Positions 16,550 through 25,156 of a stretch of DNA of 64,000 nt are shown one piece after another. The stretch is from Bacillus sp. 2B10 (GTDB lineage Bacteria; Pseudomonadota; Alphaproteobacteria; Sphingomonadales; Sphingomonadaceae), in contig RPSH01000001.1 in NCBI GenBank assembly GCA_003946805.1, forward strand, positions 1-64,000. Direction: 5' to 3'. The notes under the pieces are model-generated. The model searched no databases. It was not told the DNA's origin and saw only the letters and a list, made by a program, of their open reading frames with translations. The stretch's first letter is position 1, and each line of letters opens with the position of its first letter. Position numbers and translations under genes: made by a program.

Positions 16550-17071
16550 ATGCTTACTTTTTCTCGCGCGCGCGAGCGCGCCCTCCTGTCCCTCTACAGC
16601 TATATGCGCCGTCGCCGCGAACAGCGTCAGGCTGACATCGGCGAGCACGCCATAGGGCTCGCGCTCAGCGAGCGCCGGTCCGACCCGTTCCTCGCGCGCA
16701 ACGCGATCCGCAACGCCCGCTGCACGCTACTCCGCCGCGTGCGGCGCGACGTCGAGCACCGCAAAGAGCTTTCCGCGGACCCGGACGGTGTCGACTCCGC
16801 GTTCGACCGCGTGATGGCGGGTGACACCATCAGCAAGGCGGCGCAGCTGCCTTCTCCCGAGCGCCGCTTGCTCATCGCCGATTCCTTGAACATGCTGCTC
16901 GATGAGGTCGAGCGGAGGCTAGGTGCCGACGGCCGCACGGTCGCCGAGCGCTTCCAGGACCCGGTCGACGAGGTGGCCGAGGAACTGGGCTTGCAGCCTT
17001 GGCGGGTGAAGGAGTTGCGCGCCGGTGTGCGTGCGATCGCCCTGCGCCTGACCGACGAGATCCGCCCCTGA
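16550..17071 (+). CDS. sigma-like / HTH regulator at the head of the defence cluster
   Basis: A 173-residue helical protein. The ATG at 16550 has GGGAG 8 bases upstream. The frame extends further up, but that stretch would add a hydrophobic, unlikely N-terminus. The sequence has two Arg-rich helices (ARERALLSLYSYMRRRREQRQ; NAIRNARCTLLRRVRRDVEH) and a C-terminal HTH-like segment (VDEVAEELGLQPWRVKELRAGVRAI). This is the general shape of a small sigma-type or HTH regulator. It sits 64 bases before the GHKL gene and could control the Ssp locus. Direct evidence for its target is absent. Confidence 0.5.
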   Translation: MLTFSRARERALLSLYSYMRRRREQRQADIGEHAIGLALSERRSDPFLARNAIRNARCTLLRRVRRDVEHRKELSADPDGVDSAFDRVMAGDTISKAAQLPSPERRLLIADSLNMLLDEVERRLGADGRTVAERFQDPVDEVAEELGLQPWRVKELRAGVRAIALRLTDEIRP

Positions 17072-17093
17072 CCGGGACGTGATCGCTTGATTA

Positions 17094-17127
17094 AAAACGG
17101 ACGCCGGCGGCCGCGCTGCCGGCGTCC
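17094..17127. terminator. hairpin with A tract, terminator-like on the minus strand
   Basis: A perfect 10-bp inverted repeat, GGACGCCGGC (17099-17108) and GCCGGCGTCC (17118-17127), is preceded by TTAAAAAC. Read on the minus strand this is a GC-rich hairpin followed by GTTTTTAA, an intrinsic terminator shape. No minus-strand gene lies to its right, so it may stop antisense transcription of the defence operon, or simply act as a stem in the leader of the GHKL gene. Confidence 0.45.
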
Positions 17128-17135
17128 ACACTGGG

Positions 17136-18899
17136 ATGTTGACGATGGCCAAACCGGTTCTCAAGCCAAAGCCGCAGCCCGCGCCGCTGAAGCCCGAGCC
17201 CGTGATTCAGACGGTCCAGGCATTGTTGGCGTTGCGCGATTCCGGCTTCACACTCGCGGCCGCCTTGGCGGAGGTGATCGACAATTCGATCGAGGCGAAG
17301 GCGACCAACATCCAGGTGACGCTGCACGAGGCCGTAGGCCGCGGCGGCAAGAGTTACGTCGATTACATCACCATCGTCGACGACGGCATCGGCATGTCGC
17401 GCGAGGTGCTCGCCAAATATCTGGTGATCGGCTTCAGCACCCGTTGGATGCAGAAGACGACGATCGGCAAGTATGGCGTGGGCGCGAAGCTCGCCGCGCT
17501 GAACTTCGGCCGCTGCATCGACGTCTGGAGCAGGGAGAGCGCGAAGGGCAGCTGGCAGCACGTCAGCATGGATCTAGGCGACATGGAGGATGCCGAGAGG
17601 CGCGGAGACCCGGATGCGGTTACTATCGCGCCGCCGGTCGCCAAGCCGGTGCCGGCGAGCTGGGTTGCCAAGCCGCCCTCCGGGACCGGCACCGTCGTGA
17701 TCTGGAGCGACGTCGACCGCCTTGAGGCCGGGCGCGTTCATGACAGCTTCGACGCGCTGGTGCGCGACGCGCGAAAGGAACTCGCACGGATTTTTCGTGA
17801 ATTCATTAACGGGGGTCTGACACTGACGGTCAACGGGTTCGACCTGCTGGCCGCAGATCCACTATTCCTGATGTCGGAGTCCTTCGCTGACGAACTACTG
17901 GCGAAGGAGGCCAAGGCCGCCAAGCAGAAGCCGCGTGGCCACTACGCCCCCCGCCTCGTGGTAGCGGAGGAGGAGGAGATTTACATCAAGGAGGCCGATG
18001 CGTCGGCGTGGCTGACCGTCACGGTCGCGCCGCCCGAGGTCCTGCGCGAGCGCGGCAGGGGGGGCGACGCGCTAGCCCGGTCGCTCAACATCAATGAATC
18101 GCAGGGGATGATCAGCTTCGTGCGGCTGAAGCGCGAGATTTCCTACACGATCGTCCCCCGGATGTTCCCCGGCGGCATCAAGGAGTCGGATCGGTTCATC
18201 GGCATCGAGGTTGCGTTCGACCCCGAGCTTGATGAATATTTCGGCGTCCGCAACGTCAAGCACGGCGTGGTGCCGCAATACGAACTGCGCAACCGCATTC
18301 GGCAGATGCTCAAGCCGTATGTCGGCACGGCTAGGAAAGCGATCCAGGACCAGTGGCGCGAGCAGGACAACAAGGACAACTCGACTGGCGGTGAACACGA
18401 ATCTGTAGTTAACCGCGCAGGCGCGGTCGACAAGGGCCTGCCCAAGGCGCGGGCGCAGCCACTGTCCGAAGCGGCAATTCTCCAAATCTACCGTGAACTC
18501 GCCAAGGACGTCGGTCACAGCGATCCGAAGGCGGTGGACGAGTATGTCGAGCGCGTCAGCGCCCGCCCGTTCACGGTGGAGACCGTGGAGGGGTCCGGCA
18601 AGGACTTCATCGACATCATGTATCTCGGCGGCAGCAAGGTCGTGGTGCGGGTCAACAAGCGACATAAGTTCTATCGCGAAATCTGGGCCAGGCTGCTGGC
18701 CGTGTCCGAGGGCGAGGTCGAGGCGTCGGACGAGATGAAGGCGCTGGCGCGCCGGGCGACCGACGCGTTCACCCTGATGGTGATCGCCTACGCCCGTGCG
18801 ACCGCGATGGACGACGATCCCGAGCAGTTCGAGGAGCTCAATACATGGTGGGGCAAGTTCCTCGACACGCTCATGTCCAAGGTCGTGAGCGACGCGTGA
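17136..18899 (+). CDS. GHKL (Hsp90-like) ATPase, presumed restriction subunit
   Basis: A 587-residue ATPase of the GHKL fold (gyrase, Hsp90, MutL, MORC). The N box is AEVIDNSIEA with Asn50, the G1 box is DDGIGM (82-87), and the G2 box is GKYGVGAKLA (111-120). The C-terminal 200 residues are charged and helical with no obvious nuclease motif. Either ATG at 17136 or 17145 may be used; the first is listed. Its stop overlaps the helicase start (TGATG at 18897-18901). ATP-driven clamping on DNA is typical of this fold. With the helicase and SMC-like genes it resembles the three-subunit restriction modules (SspFGH type) that accompany sspBCD. I cannot assign the letter. Confidence 0.75.
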   Translation: MLTMAKPVLKPKPQPAPLKPEPVIQTVQALLALRDSGFTLAAALAEVIDNSIEAKATNIQVTLHEAVGRGGKSYVDYITIVDDGIGMSREVLAKYLVIGFSTRWMQKTTIGKYGVGAKLAALNFGRCIDVWSRESAKGSWQHVSMDLGDMEDAERRGDPDAVTIAPPVAKPVPASWVAKPPSGTGTVVIWSDVDRLEAGRVHDSFDALVRDARKELARIFREFINGGLTLTVNGFDLLAADPLFLMSESFADELLAKEAKAAKQKPRGHYAPRLVVAEEEEIYIKEADASAWLTVTVAPPEVLRERGRGGDALARSLNINESQGMISFVRLKREISYTIVPRMFPGGIKESDRFIGIEVAFDPELDEYFGVRNVKHGVVPQYELRNRIRQMLKPYVGTARKAIQDQWREQDNKDNSTGGEHESVVNRAGAVDKGLPKARAQPLSEAAILQIYRELAKDVGHSDPKAVDEYVERVSARPFTVETVEGSGKDFIDIMYLGGSKVVVRVNKRHKFYREIWARLLAVSEGEVEASDEMKALARRATDAFTLMVIAYARATAMDDDPEQFEELNTWWGKFLDTLMSKVVSDA

Positions 18900-21040
18900 T
18901 GACAAGCGCATCCACATCCGGCCCGGCGTCGGGCCGCGGGCTGCAGCACCTTAGCGATATCCGCCCGCTGCTGATCCTGCCCGATGACGACCTGCCCGGC
19001 GAGGTGCTGATCCCGGCGTTCCGCTCGAGCACGGGCGCGTTGTGCATGATGGGGTTCTTCTCGTCCGCGTCGCTGGCCGAGCTGGCGCCAGGGCTGGCGA
19101 CGTTCCTGAACGAGACCGACGGCGTGCTCCGATTGATCGCCAGCCCTTTCATCTCGGCCGCCGACCAAGCCGCGATCGAGGCGGGCACGGCCGAGGCCGC
19201 CGCCGTCGCCGACGCCGCCCTGTCGAAGGTGGTCGTGACCGAGGATGCGCTCGCGCGCCACACGCTCGACTGCCTTGCGCACTTGCTGAAGGTCGGACGC
19301 CTGCAGATGCGCGTGGCGGTGATGCGCGACGGCCTCTTCCACCCCAAGGTGTGGGTGTTCACGGACGGTGCCGATCAGCTCGCGGTCCATGGTTCGGGGA
19401 ACATGACCGCGGCCGGCATGACCTCGAACTACGAGCAAATCTCGGTGTCCAAGGACTGGGCCGACACCACGCAGCACTTCGTCGTCGACAAGCTGCAGCG
19501 GCGGTTCGACCGTCTTTGGAAGAACGTCGACGACCACTGCGTCGTGCTGGGCGCCTCCGAGGCGGTGCGCGCGGGCATTATGGCAGCGCTGCGCCCGGGC
19601 GAACCCAGGGAGCCGGATTTCGGCGCGCTGTTCGACCGTGCGAAGGCCGCCGCCGTCGAGGTGGTGTCGCGTCAGCCGCGCGGCTTCGCGATCCCGGCCG
19701 GCCTGCGCTACGAGGACGGTCCGTTCGCCCACCAGGGTGCCGCCGTCCGGGCGTGGGTCGATGCAGGGCACCGCGGCATCCTTGAGATGGCGACCGGCTC
19801 GGGCAAGACGATCACGTCGATGATCGCGGGGCAACGTCTCGTCGAGGCGGTCGGTCCCACGCTCATCGTCGTCGCCGCGCCCTACCGTCCCCTGGTCGAC
19901 CAGTGGTGCGACGAGATCGAGCCGTTCGGGATCACGCCGGTCAACCTGACGCTGCTGTCCGGAGCGGCCGCGCGGGCAAGCGCGCTGTCGAAGACGGCGC
20001 GGAGGCTGAAGCATGGGCTGTCGAAAGCCGAGGCCGTGGTGGTCAGCCACGACACGCTGTGCACGCCCGAGTTCGCCGACGCGACGCGCAAGCTCGGGGT
20101 GCGGCTGCTGCTGATAGCCGACGAGGCGCACAATCTCGGCCGGGAGGGTTTCATCAACGAGCCGCCCGAGCACTTCGAGCACCGGCTCGCGCTGTCGGCG
20201 ACGCCCGTCCGGCAGTATGACGACGTCGGCACCGCCGGGCTGGTCCGATTCTTCGGCGACGTGGTCTACAAGTTCACGCTGGAGCAGGCGATCGGCAAGT
20301 GCCTGGTCGAATACGACTACCACCTCGTGCCGACCTACCTCGACGAGGAGGAGATGGACCGCTGGTATGACCTGACGGCGCGCATCAAGCAGAACGCCTG
20401 GCGCACCGACGGCGGCAAGCCCGACGACTACCTCGCCAAGCTGTTCCGCGACCGGCGCGAGCTGCTCGAGACGAGCGGCGGCAAGATCGTCGCGCTCGAC
20501 CGTGCGCTGGGCGGACTCGATACGCGCGCTCTGCGGCACACGCTAGTCTACGCGACCGACAAGAGCCCGCGGCAGCTCGAAGAGGTGAATGCGCTGCTTC
20601 GCCGCAGGGGCATCGCCTTCCACCAGCTGACCGCGACCGAGACCGGCGACCGCGCCAAGACGAGGGCGGTGATCGCGGCGTTCCAGGCCGGCGACATCCA
20701 GGTGCTGACGGCAAAGCGGGTGCTCGACGAGGGCGTCAACATCCCGCAGATCAGGCGCGCGTTCGTGCTCGCTTCGACTACCGTCGAGCGGCAGTGGGTG
20801 CAGCGCCGAGGTCGATTGCTGCGAACCTGCTCGTTGATCGGCAAGACGTCGTCGGACATTACGGATTTCCTTGCGCTTCCGCCCGGAATGGATGCGGGCG
20901 GCCTGGACGATGACGCGAAGTCTCTCGTAAGATCAGAGCTGAAGCGCGTACAGGAGTTCGGGGGATTGGCGCGCAACGCAGGGTCGAACGACGGGCCGCT
21001 GGCGCTGACCGCGAAGCTGGTCTCGGCAGCATTCGGATGA
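18899..21040 (+). CDS. PLD-nuclease/DEAH helicase fusion, presumed restriction subunit
   Basis: A 713-residue fusion. Residues 1-230 are a phospholipase D-type nuclease domain with a single HKD-like motif (His148, Lys150, Asp156 in HPKVWVFTDGADQLAVHGSGN). Residues 270-690 are a superfamily 2 helicase: Walker A GSGKT (300-304), DEAH (408-411), SAT motif LALSATP, and the arginine motif QRRGRLLR near the C-terminus. Such fusions cut DNA while translocating. The ATG shares a base with the previous stop. In the phosphorothioate setting it is the best candidate for destroying unmodified DNA. The pairing with GHKL and SMC ATPases parallels SspFGH/DndFGH modules, but exact orthology is not shown. Confidence 0.8.
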   Translation: MTSASTSGPASGRGLQHLSDIRPLLILPDDDLPGEVLIPAFRSSTGALCMMGFFSSASLAELAPGLATFLNETDGVLRLIASPFISAADQAAIEAGTAEAAAVADAALSKVVVTEDALARHTLDCLAHLLKVGRLQMRVAVMRDGLFHPKVWVFTDGADQLAVHGSGNMTAAGMTSNYEQISVSKDWADTTQHFVVDKLQRRFDRLWKNVDDHCVVLGASEAVRAGIMAALRPGEPREPDFGALFDRAKAAAVEVVSRQPRGFAIPAGLRYEDGPFAHQGAAVRAWVDAGHRGILEMATGSGKTITSMIAGQRLVEAVGPTLIVVAAPYRPLVDQWCDEIEPFGITPVNLTLLSGAAARASALSKTARRLKHGLSKAEAVVVSHDTLCTPEFADATRKLGVRLLLIADEAHNLGREGFINEPPEHFEHRLALSATPVRQYDDVGTAGLVRFFGDVVYKFTLEQAIGKCLVEYDYHLVPTYLDEEEMDRWYDLTARIKQNAWRTDGGKPDDYLAKLFRDRRELLETSGGKIVALDRALGGLDTRALRHTLVYATDKSPRQLEEVNALLRRRGIAFHQLTATETGDRAKTRAVIAAFQAGDIQVLTAKRVLDEGVNIPQIRRAFVLASTTVERQWVQRRGRLLRTCSLIGKTSSDITDFLALPPGMDAGGLDDDAKSLVRSELKRVQEFGGLARNAGSNDGPLALTAKLVSAAFG

Positions 21041-21056
21041 TGGGGGGACTGCAACT

Positions 21057-21293
21057 ATGCCAATGAACGATCGCAAGATCATTTCGATCATCCTGGAGGA
21101 GGCGCAGTCGCTGCCCGAGCGGTGCGATGGCTACCGCGAGGAAGTCGTGGCCGCGATTAGCGACGTCCTGGAGAACGAGCGCCAGCACCGCGTTGCCGGC
21201 ACCAACATCCAGCAGAAGATCAACGAGAAGTGCAACGCGGTCGGCCGGTATCTCGCCGAGCGCCGGGCCGTCAGCGGGGGAGACAAGGCGTGA
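21057..21293 (+). CDS. small helical protein inside the defence operon (78 aa)
   Basis: A 78-residue charged helical protein (MPMNDRKIISIILEEAQSLPERCDGYREEVVAAISDVLE). It sits 16 bases after the helicase gene, behind a GGGG-rich ribosome site, and overlaps the GTG of the SMC-like gene by 4 bases. The position and coupling make it a genuine operon member, perhaps a small subunit that links helicase and SMC ATPase. No family is recognised. Confidence 0.65.
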   Translation: MPMNDRKIISIILEEAQSLPERCDGYREEVVAAISDVLENERQHRVAGTNIQQKINEKCNAVGRYLAERRAVSGGDKA

Positions 21294-23431
21294 AGCTGTT
21301 GAAGGCCCACTTCTCGAATTTCCGGCTGCTGCGCGACCTGACGGTCGACTTCTCGGTGTCGGAACAGAAGCCCCTCACCGTCGTGCGCGCCGCGAACGAG
21401 AGCGGTAAGACGACGATGCTGAACGCGCTCCAATGGGGCCTCTATGGCGACGTCGCGCTGCCGAGCGGCGGCGCCGACATGCGCCTCCACCCGATCGACT
21501 GGGACATCGAGGCCGACGGCAGCCGCGTGCCGATCATGGTGACCATCGAGTTCGAGGTGACGTCGGTCCGCCGGTCGCCGACCGGGTTCAAGGAAACGCG
21601 CAAGCGCTACCGCCTGATCCGCTCCACGACCGAGGAGATCGACGGCGACGGGTTCACCCGCGCGCAGCCCTCGGTGCGGCTGCTGGTGATCACCGACACG
21701 GGCGACACCCCGCTGACGCAGCCCGAGGCGATCATCGCAGACGAGCTGCCGATCGAGCTGCGCGACGTGTTCTTCACCGACGGCGACCGGGCGCTCAGCT
21801 TCATCGAGGCAGACGTTGCGCTCACCACCAAGCGCGACCGCGTGCAGCGCGCGATCCGCTCGCTGCTAGGCCTCGGCGTGATCAAGGATGCGATGCGGCA
21901 CGTCGAGAAGGCGGCGGTCGAGATCAACAAGTCTGCGAAGAAGCTCGGCGGCAGCGACGAGCTCGGCACGATCGCCAACCGGCTCGACGAGATCGAGGTC
22001 GACCGCGAGCGGCTGGCTGCCGAGCTGGTCGACGCGCGCAGCTCGCACGCGAACCTCGACGGGCAGATCGCGGAAATCGACCGCCGCATCGCGGCGGCGC
22101 TCGCCAAGGGTGATCGCGAGAAGCTCGGCCAAGACATCGAGTCCACCCGCAAGGAGATCGGGAAGATCGATGTGCAGCTCGATGCTGCCGTCAAGGAGCA
22201 CGCCGCGCTTTTTCGCGGCATCGACGTCGCGCGCGGCGTACTCGGCGCGACGCTTGCGCCGGCCTACGCCAAGCTCGACACCCTCTACGACCGCAAGGAG
22301 ATCCCGAGCGCGACGATCCCGGTGCTGGAGGACCGGCTCGACATCGGCTCGTGCATCTGCGGCGAGAGCCTGTCGGAGGTCCACGAGGACGGAGCGGCGC
22401 GACGCGCGCGCGTCAACGAGCTGATCGAGAAGAGCCGCCGCGCCGACGACATCCAGAAGATGGTAACCGCGCTCTACTTCGGCGCGAAGGCGCTGCAGTC
22501 GCCGGCGGACGGAGAGGCCCGCGCCTTTGGCGAGGCGTTCACTGCCGTGGTCGAGAAGCGCGATGGCCTGCAGGACCTGCGCGACGAGAATGGCCGCAAG
22601 CTGCGCGCGCTCGAGCTGCAGCTCGACGAGATGCCGGACACCGACGTCGCGAACCTGCGGAAGGCTCGCCGCGAGTTCGAGAACCAGAAGGACCGGGTCA
22701 AGTATCGGGAAGGCCAGATCGACACGCAGCTGTCGGGACTGGTCGCCGAGCGCACCGGTTTGGTCGAGCGTCGCGACGCACTGCTGCGCGAACAGTCGAA
22801 GGGTGCCAGAATCATCGCGGAGCTCGACGTCGCCAAGGACATCACTGGTGTCCTGCGCCGCGCCTTCGACCGCATCACCGACGAGGAGCTGATCAAGGTC
22901 AGTGACCTGACCAACGAGATATTCCTCGGCATGATCGGCGCCGATCCGGATCAGGGTGCGCTAATCCGGCGCGCCGAGGTCAGCAAGGAGTTCGACATCC
23001 TGGTCTACGGTCCGAGCGACCGGAAGCTCGACCCCGACCGCGACCTGAACGGCGCCTCCCGGCGCGCTCTGACGCTGGCCTTCATCCTCGCGCTGACGAA
23101 GGTCAGCGAGGTCGAGGCGCCGAACGTGATCGATACGCCGCTAGGAATGATGAGCGGCTTCGTGAAGCGGTCCGTGCTACGCAAGGCTTCGACGCTGAGC
23201 GCGCAGCTGATCCTCTTCCTCACCCACTCCGAGATCGAGGGTTGCGAGGCGATCCTCGACGAGATGGCGGGCGAGGTGGTCACCCTCACCAACCCCGCCC
23301 ACTACCCTCGGATGCTGGTGAACGATCCGAGGTCGCCGACGCGGCAAGTGCTGCGCTGTGACTGCGATCACCGCTCGCACTGCGAGCTGTGCGAGCGGGT
23401 GGACGACGAGACGCCGGTGCTGGTAGCCTGA
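21290..23431 (+). CDS. DndD-like SMC-type ATPase, presumed restriction subunit
   Basis: A 713-residue SMC/Rad50-type ATPase. The start is the GTG at 21290 (VKLLKAHFSNFRLLRDLTVDF). The Walker A is ANESGKTT at about 36-43. Long coiled coils flank a hook-like turn SCICGESLSE at about residue 350. The C-terminal lobe has NVIDTPLGMMSGF, as in DndD proteins, then LILFLTHSE. The last 25 residues form an unusual Cys/His cluster (CDCDHRSHCELC) that could bind zinc and is not typical of DndD. Such ATPases remodel DNA ends. Here it probably works with the helicase fusion upstream in the phosphorothioate restriction step. Confidence 0.75.
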   Translation: MKLLKAHFSNFRLLRDLTVDFSVSEQKPLTVVRAANESGKTTMLNALQWGLYGDVALPSGGADMRLHPIDWDIEADGSRVPIMVTIEFEVTSVRRSPTGFKETRKRYRLIRSTTEEIDGDGFTRAQPSVRLLVITDTGDTPLTQPEAIIADELPIELRDVFFTDGDRALSFIEADVALTTKRDRVQRAIRSLLGLGVIKDAMRHVEKAAVEINKSAKKLGGSDELGTIANRLDEIEVDRERLAAELVDARSSHANLDGQIAEIDRRIAAALAKGDREKLGQDIESTRKEIGKIDVQLDAAVKEHAALFRGIDVARGVLGATLAPAYAKLDTLYDRKEIPSATIPVLEDRLDIGSCICGESLSEVHEDGAARRARVNELIEKSRRADDIQKMVTALYFGAKALQSPADGEARAFGEAFTAVVEKRDGLQDLRDENGRKLRALELQLDEMPDTDVANLRKARREFENQKDRVKYREGQIDTQLSGLVAERTGLVERRDALLREQSKGARIIAELDVAKDITGVLRRAFDRITDEELIKVSDLTNEIFLGMIGADPDQGALIRRAEVSKEFDILVYGPSDRKLDPDRDLNGASRRALTLAFILALTKVSEVEAPNVIDTPLGMMSGFVKRSVLRKASTLSAQLILFLTHSEIEGCEAILDEMAGEVVTLTNPAHYPRMLVNDPRSPTRQVLRCDCDHRSHCELCERVDDETPVLVA

Positions 23432-23442
23432 GGAGGGAAGCG

Positions 23443-23898
23443 ATGTCAGACAAGTATTTCAACCCGTTCGCCAGCGTCGACATCCTCGTACCCGTCGAGT
23501 TCAAAGACGAGTTCGCGCGCTACTGCCAGACCGGGGGCCGCGCGGTGATCGACCACAGCCCTTTCCCGAGGATGGTAGACCTGTGGTTCCTTGCCGTCTG
23601 CTTGGCCGCCCGCCGGAACCTTGATCCCGTCGAGATAGACCGGCGCGACACCTACAAGATCATCGACGGCAGCATCTTCTCGAGCGACCCGTGGCGCGTG
23701 CACACGCTGATGCTGATCGCCATCGCCAAGTCCGACGAGGTCGGGATCGTGGTCGAGCCGCGCAGGATGATCAACCTTGCCAACGGGCTAGCGTCCGCTG
23801 GCTTCCCGCACGTGATGGACATGCTGAAGGAGGGGGCCGCCGAGCCGATCTGGAATCTGTCCGAGGCCGTCGAGCAGCTCGAGCGCGACGCCGCCTGA
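23443..23898 (+). CDS. hypothetical protein, last gene of the restriction operon (151 aa)
   Basis: A 151-residue soluble helical protein (MSDKYFNPFASVDILVPVEFKDEFARY). It starts 12 bases after the SMC-like gene behind a strong AGGAGG. Size and position recall the small DndE-type or Dnd-associated proteins that close such operons, but I see no diagnostic motif. Its stop lies in the left arm of a palindrome shared with the convergent sspA gene. Confidence 0.6.
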   Translation: MSDKYFNPFASVDILVPVEFKDEFARYCQTGGRAVIDHSPFPRMVDLWFLAVCLAARRNLDPVEIDRRDTYKIIDGSIFSSDPWRVHTLMLIAIAKSDEVGIVVEPRRMINLANGLASAGFPHVMDMLKEGAAEPIWNLSEAVEQLERDAA

Positions 23899-23916
23899 GC
23901 GCGGGCGTCAGGCGGC
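23890..23916. terminator. palindrome spanning both stop codons of convergent genes
   Basis: GCCGCCTGA (23890-23898) and TCAGGCGGC (23908-23916) are perfect 9-bp inverted arms with a 9-base loop. Each arm contains the TGA stop of one of the two convergent genes. There is no T tract, but the GC-rich stem could act as a bidirectional transcription or RNA-end barrier between the two halves of the locus. Confidence 0.45.
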
Positions 23917-25047
23917 CGCGCGGGTCCTGACCGCATTGGCGATCGCCGCGATGGCTTGCTCGATCTCGCCGGTCGTCGTGTAGCGCCCGACCGACAGCCG
24001 GATCGTCCTCTCGGCGGCGGCCGCGTCCAGCCCGATCGCGCGCAGCACGTGGCTCGGCTCGGGGATGCCCGAGGTGCAGGCCGAGCCGGTCGACGCCGCC
24101 ACACCGGGCTGCAGCCGCGCGATCACTGCGTCGGCGTCGCCCTCCGGCAGCGTGAGGCTAACGTTCCCGGGATGGGAGCCGGGGCCGCCGCCGTTGCGGA
24201 CCGAGCCGGGGATCACGGCAGCCAGCGACTCCGCAAGGCGATCTGACCGGCGGCGCCAGTCGTCGACCTCCGCGGCGTCGGGCAGCACCGCGCACGCCGC
24301 CCCGAATCCGACGCAGAGCGGCATAGGCAGCGTCCCGGGCCGCAGGCCGTCCTCTTGCCCGCCGCCGAAGGCGATCGGCGACAGCGCGGGCCGGGCGTGG
24401 CGGGCGACCAGCAGCGCGCCGATGCCTGCGGGTCCGCCCGCCTTGTGGCTCGAGACGCTGACGATGTCCGCATGGGCCGCCAGTGCCGCCACGGCGTCGA
24501 ACGCCAATGCCTGCGCGGCGTCGACGTGCAGTAGCGCGCCGGCGGCGTGGCACAGGTCAGCGATCGCGGCGATCGGCTGCGCGGTGCCGATCTCGTTGTT
24601 CACCGCCATCACCGACACGAGCCGGACGCCTGCGCCTAGCGCGTCGGAGAGCGCGTCCAGGTCGACGACGCCTAGCCCGTCGACGGGCAGCGTCGTTACA
24701 GGCGAACCGCGGCGGGCCCGCTCGCGCATCGGCGCGATGACGCTCTTGTGCTCGGTCGCGGTCATCGACAGCGGCAGAGTCGCGTCGCGGTGGAACCCGA
24801 GGATGACGATGTTGTTCGCCTCCGTCGCGCCCGAGGTGAACACGACCTCGTCTGCGTCGAAGCCGGTCGCGGCGGCGACTTGTTCCCGGGCGCGGTCCAC
24901 GGCGTTGCCCGCGCGCCATCCGAAAGAGTGCTCGCTGGAGTGCGGGTTTCCGTAAGTATCTGAAAAGTGGGCGATCATGGCTTTGAGAACGCCCGGCGCG
25001 AGACCTGCGGTCGCCTGACTGTCGAGATAGATGCCGTTGTTCTGCAC
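23908..25047 (-). CDS. sspA: cysteine desulfurase (SspA/DndA type)
   Basis: A 379-residue class V aminotransferase-type cysteine desulfurase. The PLP lysine is Lys202 in SVSSHKAGG and the persulfide cysteine is Cys324 in TGSACTSG. TEHKS (99-102) and the DAAQA segment are the usual PLP-site motifs. The GTG start at 25047 has GGAG 7 bases upstream. The enzyme takes sulfur from cysteine and passes it to SspD for phosphorothioation of DNA. It is transcribed divergently from sspB and convergently with the restriction operon. Sphingomonads also have IscS, but this copy's place in the locus argues for the DNA-modification role. Confidence 0.85.
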   Translation of the reverse strand: MQNNGIYLDSQATAGLAPGVLKAMIAHFSDTYGNPHSSEHSFGWRAGNAVDRAREQVAAATGFDADEVVFTSGATEANNIVILGFHRDATLPLSMTATEHKSVIAPMRERARRGSPVTTLPVDGLGVVDLDALSDALGAGVRLVSVMAVNNEIGTAQPIAAIADLCHAAGALLHVDAAQALAFDAVAALAAHADIVSVSSHKAGGPAGIGALLVARHARPALSPIAFGGGQEDGLRPGTLPMPLCVGFGAACAVLPDAAEVDDWRRRSDRLAESLAAVIPGSVRNGGGPGSHPGNVSLTLPEGDADAVIARLQPGVAASTGSACTSGIPEPSHVLRAIGLDAAAAERTIRLSVGRYTTTGEIEQAIAAIANAVRTRAAA

Positions 25048-25092
25048 GTTGACACTCCGGCTGGACTGGGGAACACAACCAGCACGTTTCGA

Positions 25093-25121
25093 TTGACGGA
25101 TTTAGCCGTCCATTCTATTAG
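25093..25121 (+). promoter_or_regulatory. sigma-70-type promoter of the sspBCD operon
   Basis: TTGACG (25093-25098) and TATTAG (25116-25121) are separated by exactly 17 bases, a near-consensus vegetative promoter. The expected RNA start is about 25128, giving a leader of about 30 bases before the GTG of sspB at 25157. The spacer contains the first of two operator-like palindromes. Confidence 0.65.
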
Positions 25122-25142
25122 GGACTGGATAAATCGTCCAGT
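25095..25142. promoter_or_regulatory. two operator-like inverted repeats over the sspB promoter
   Basis: Inverted repeat 1 is GACGG-6-CCGTC (25095-25110), inside the promoter spacer. Inverted repeat 2 is ACTGGA-7-TCCAGT (25124-25142), over the RNA start. They also share a direct repeat: GGATTTAGCCGTCCA and GGATAAATCGTCCA. Binding of a repressor here would block sspBCD and could affect divergent sspA. The regulator is not identified. The sigma-like protein at 16550 is one candidate. Confidence 0.55.
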
Positions 25143-25156
25143 GCTGAGGTTTGGTC

